From contig JBEIQI010000150.1 in assembly GCA_040376605.1 (NCBI GenBank), positions 1 to 7,398 of the forward strand: DNA of 7,398 nucleotides, in the 5' to 3' direction. The position numbers and the translations under genes were made by a program. How positions within the stretch are numbered: position 1 is the first letter of the stretch; each line of letters opens with the position of its first letter. The stretch comes from JANWKQ01 sp040376605 (lineage in GTDB: Bacteria; Bacteroidota; Bacteroidia; CAIKAF01). Positions 6,757 through 7,398 of this stretch are shown in pieces. The notes beneath the pieces are model-generated. The model was not told the DNA's origin, did no database searches, and saw nothing but the letters and a program-made list of their open reading frames with translations.

Positions 6757-7398
6757 TTAGTTGCGTAGCTTCTCTTTTAGATATTGGGCTGTATAAGAGC
6801 TAGTTACCTTAACAAGATCCTCTGGTGTACCTTCAAAAACAAGTCCTCCACCCTCTTCACCACCCTCAGGTCCAAGATCAATTAACCAATCGGCTGATTT
6901 AATTACATCCATGTTATGCTCAATAACTAAAACCGTATGACCCCTGGCTATCAATGCATTAAAAGAATCCAACAATTTTTGAACATCATGAAAATGTAAG
7001 CCTGTGGTAGGTTCATCAAAAATAAAAAACTGTTTCCCTTCTGAACTTCCCTTACTAAGGAAAAAGGCTAGTTTAACACGCTGAGCCTCACCTCCAGATA
7101 AGGTATTGGAACTCTGACCTAATTTAACATAACCCAAACCAACATCCTGCAAAGGCTGAAGCTTAATAGCAATTTTCTGATCCAAAACGGTTGCTTTGGG
7201 ATGATTTGAAAAAAAGTCAATTGCCTCATCCACAGACATTTCTAATAAATCAGAAATGTTTTTGTCCCTATATTTTACCTCCAAGACATCGTCCTGAAAC
7301 CTCTTTCCTTTGCAATTCTCACATAACAAGTTAATGTCTGCCATAAATTGCATTTCAATGGTTACCGTTCCTTCACCTTCACAAACCTCACATCTGCC
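6757..7398 (-). CDS. uvrA: UvrABC excinuclease subunit A, C-terminal part (N-terminus outside window)
   Basis: The last 213 residues of UvrA, the DNA-damage-sensing ATPase of nucleotide excision repair, which loads UvrB at lesions. The frame is open through the right edge, so the gene is cut by the window, not truncated in nature; full UvrA is about 940 residues. The visible part begins inside the second zinc module (GRCEVCEGEG then LLCENCKGKR: cysteines 3, 6, 26 and 29 of the fragment, CX2C-X19-CX2C). The second ABC ATPase half follows: signature motif LSGGEAQR (100-107), Walker B FFIFDEPTTGLHF (124-136), and the H-loop histidine in VIEHNMD (158-164). The end, ADWLIDLGPEGGEEGG and the C-terminal SYTAQYLKEKLRN, is typical of the family. 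All key residues are intact, so a functional enzyme is expected. It lies upstream of the secreted-protein operon in the same direction but is unrelated in function. Confidence 0.98.
   Translation of the reverse strand, partial: GRCEVCEGEGTVTIEMQFMADINLLCENCKGKRFQDDVLEVKYRDKNISDLLEMSVDEAIDFFSNHPKATVLDQKIAIKLQPLQDVGLGYVKLGQSSNTLSGGEAQRVKLAFFLSKGSSEGKQFFIFDEPTTGLHFHDVQKLLDSFNALIARGHTVLVIEHNMDVIKSADWLIDLGPEGGEEGGGLVFEGTPEDLVKVTSSYTAQYLKEKLRN

Overview
The window comes from an AT-rich Bacteroidota genome, most likely of the Flavobacteriales type. The evidence is two complete secreted proteins that end in a gliding-motility-associated (CHU_C, type B) C-terminal domain of the type IX secretion system (T9SS), PKD-repeat stalks, start sites with little or no Shine-Dalgarno sequence, and a promoter candidate of the Bacteroidota TTG / TAnnTTTG form. 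The genus-level placement is inference only.

All genes lie on the minus strand, so transcription runs right to left. At the right edge is the C-terminal 213 residues of the excision-repair ATPase UvrA (6757-7398, N-terminus outside the window). A 111-base gap with a promoter candidate follows. Then come four closely spaced genes, with gaps of 19, 49 and 4 bases, that look like one operon: a 141-residue small secreted protein (6220-6645), an 828-residue protein with a reelin-like head (3714-6200), a 919-residue protein with a nidogen-like head (905-3664), and a third large exported protein with a canonical-looking nidogen (NIDO) head (1-900), cut by the left edge after 300 residues.

The two complete large proteins share the same design: signal peptide, variable N-terminal head, five PKD-like repeats with paired cysteines, and a T9SS type B sorting domain. 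Their last 509 residues align with no net gap, so about 1.5 kb of DNA is a diverged tandem duplication (905-2431 and 3714-5240) under different heads. Together the genes look like a set of cell-surface or released adhesin/matrix proteins that combine animal-extracellular-matrix-like modules (reelin-type, nidogen-type, Ig/PKD). The small secreted protein is a possible partner of unknown function.

There are no RNA genes, mobile elements or CRISPR arrays that I can see, and no gene-free stretch longer than 111 bases. I see no enzyme cassette or defence system. The most unusual points are the head-swapped duplication, the altered C-terminal sorting motif, and the GTG start of the 919-residue gene, which may hide a one-base indel.
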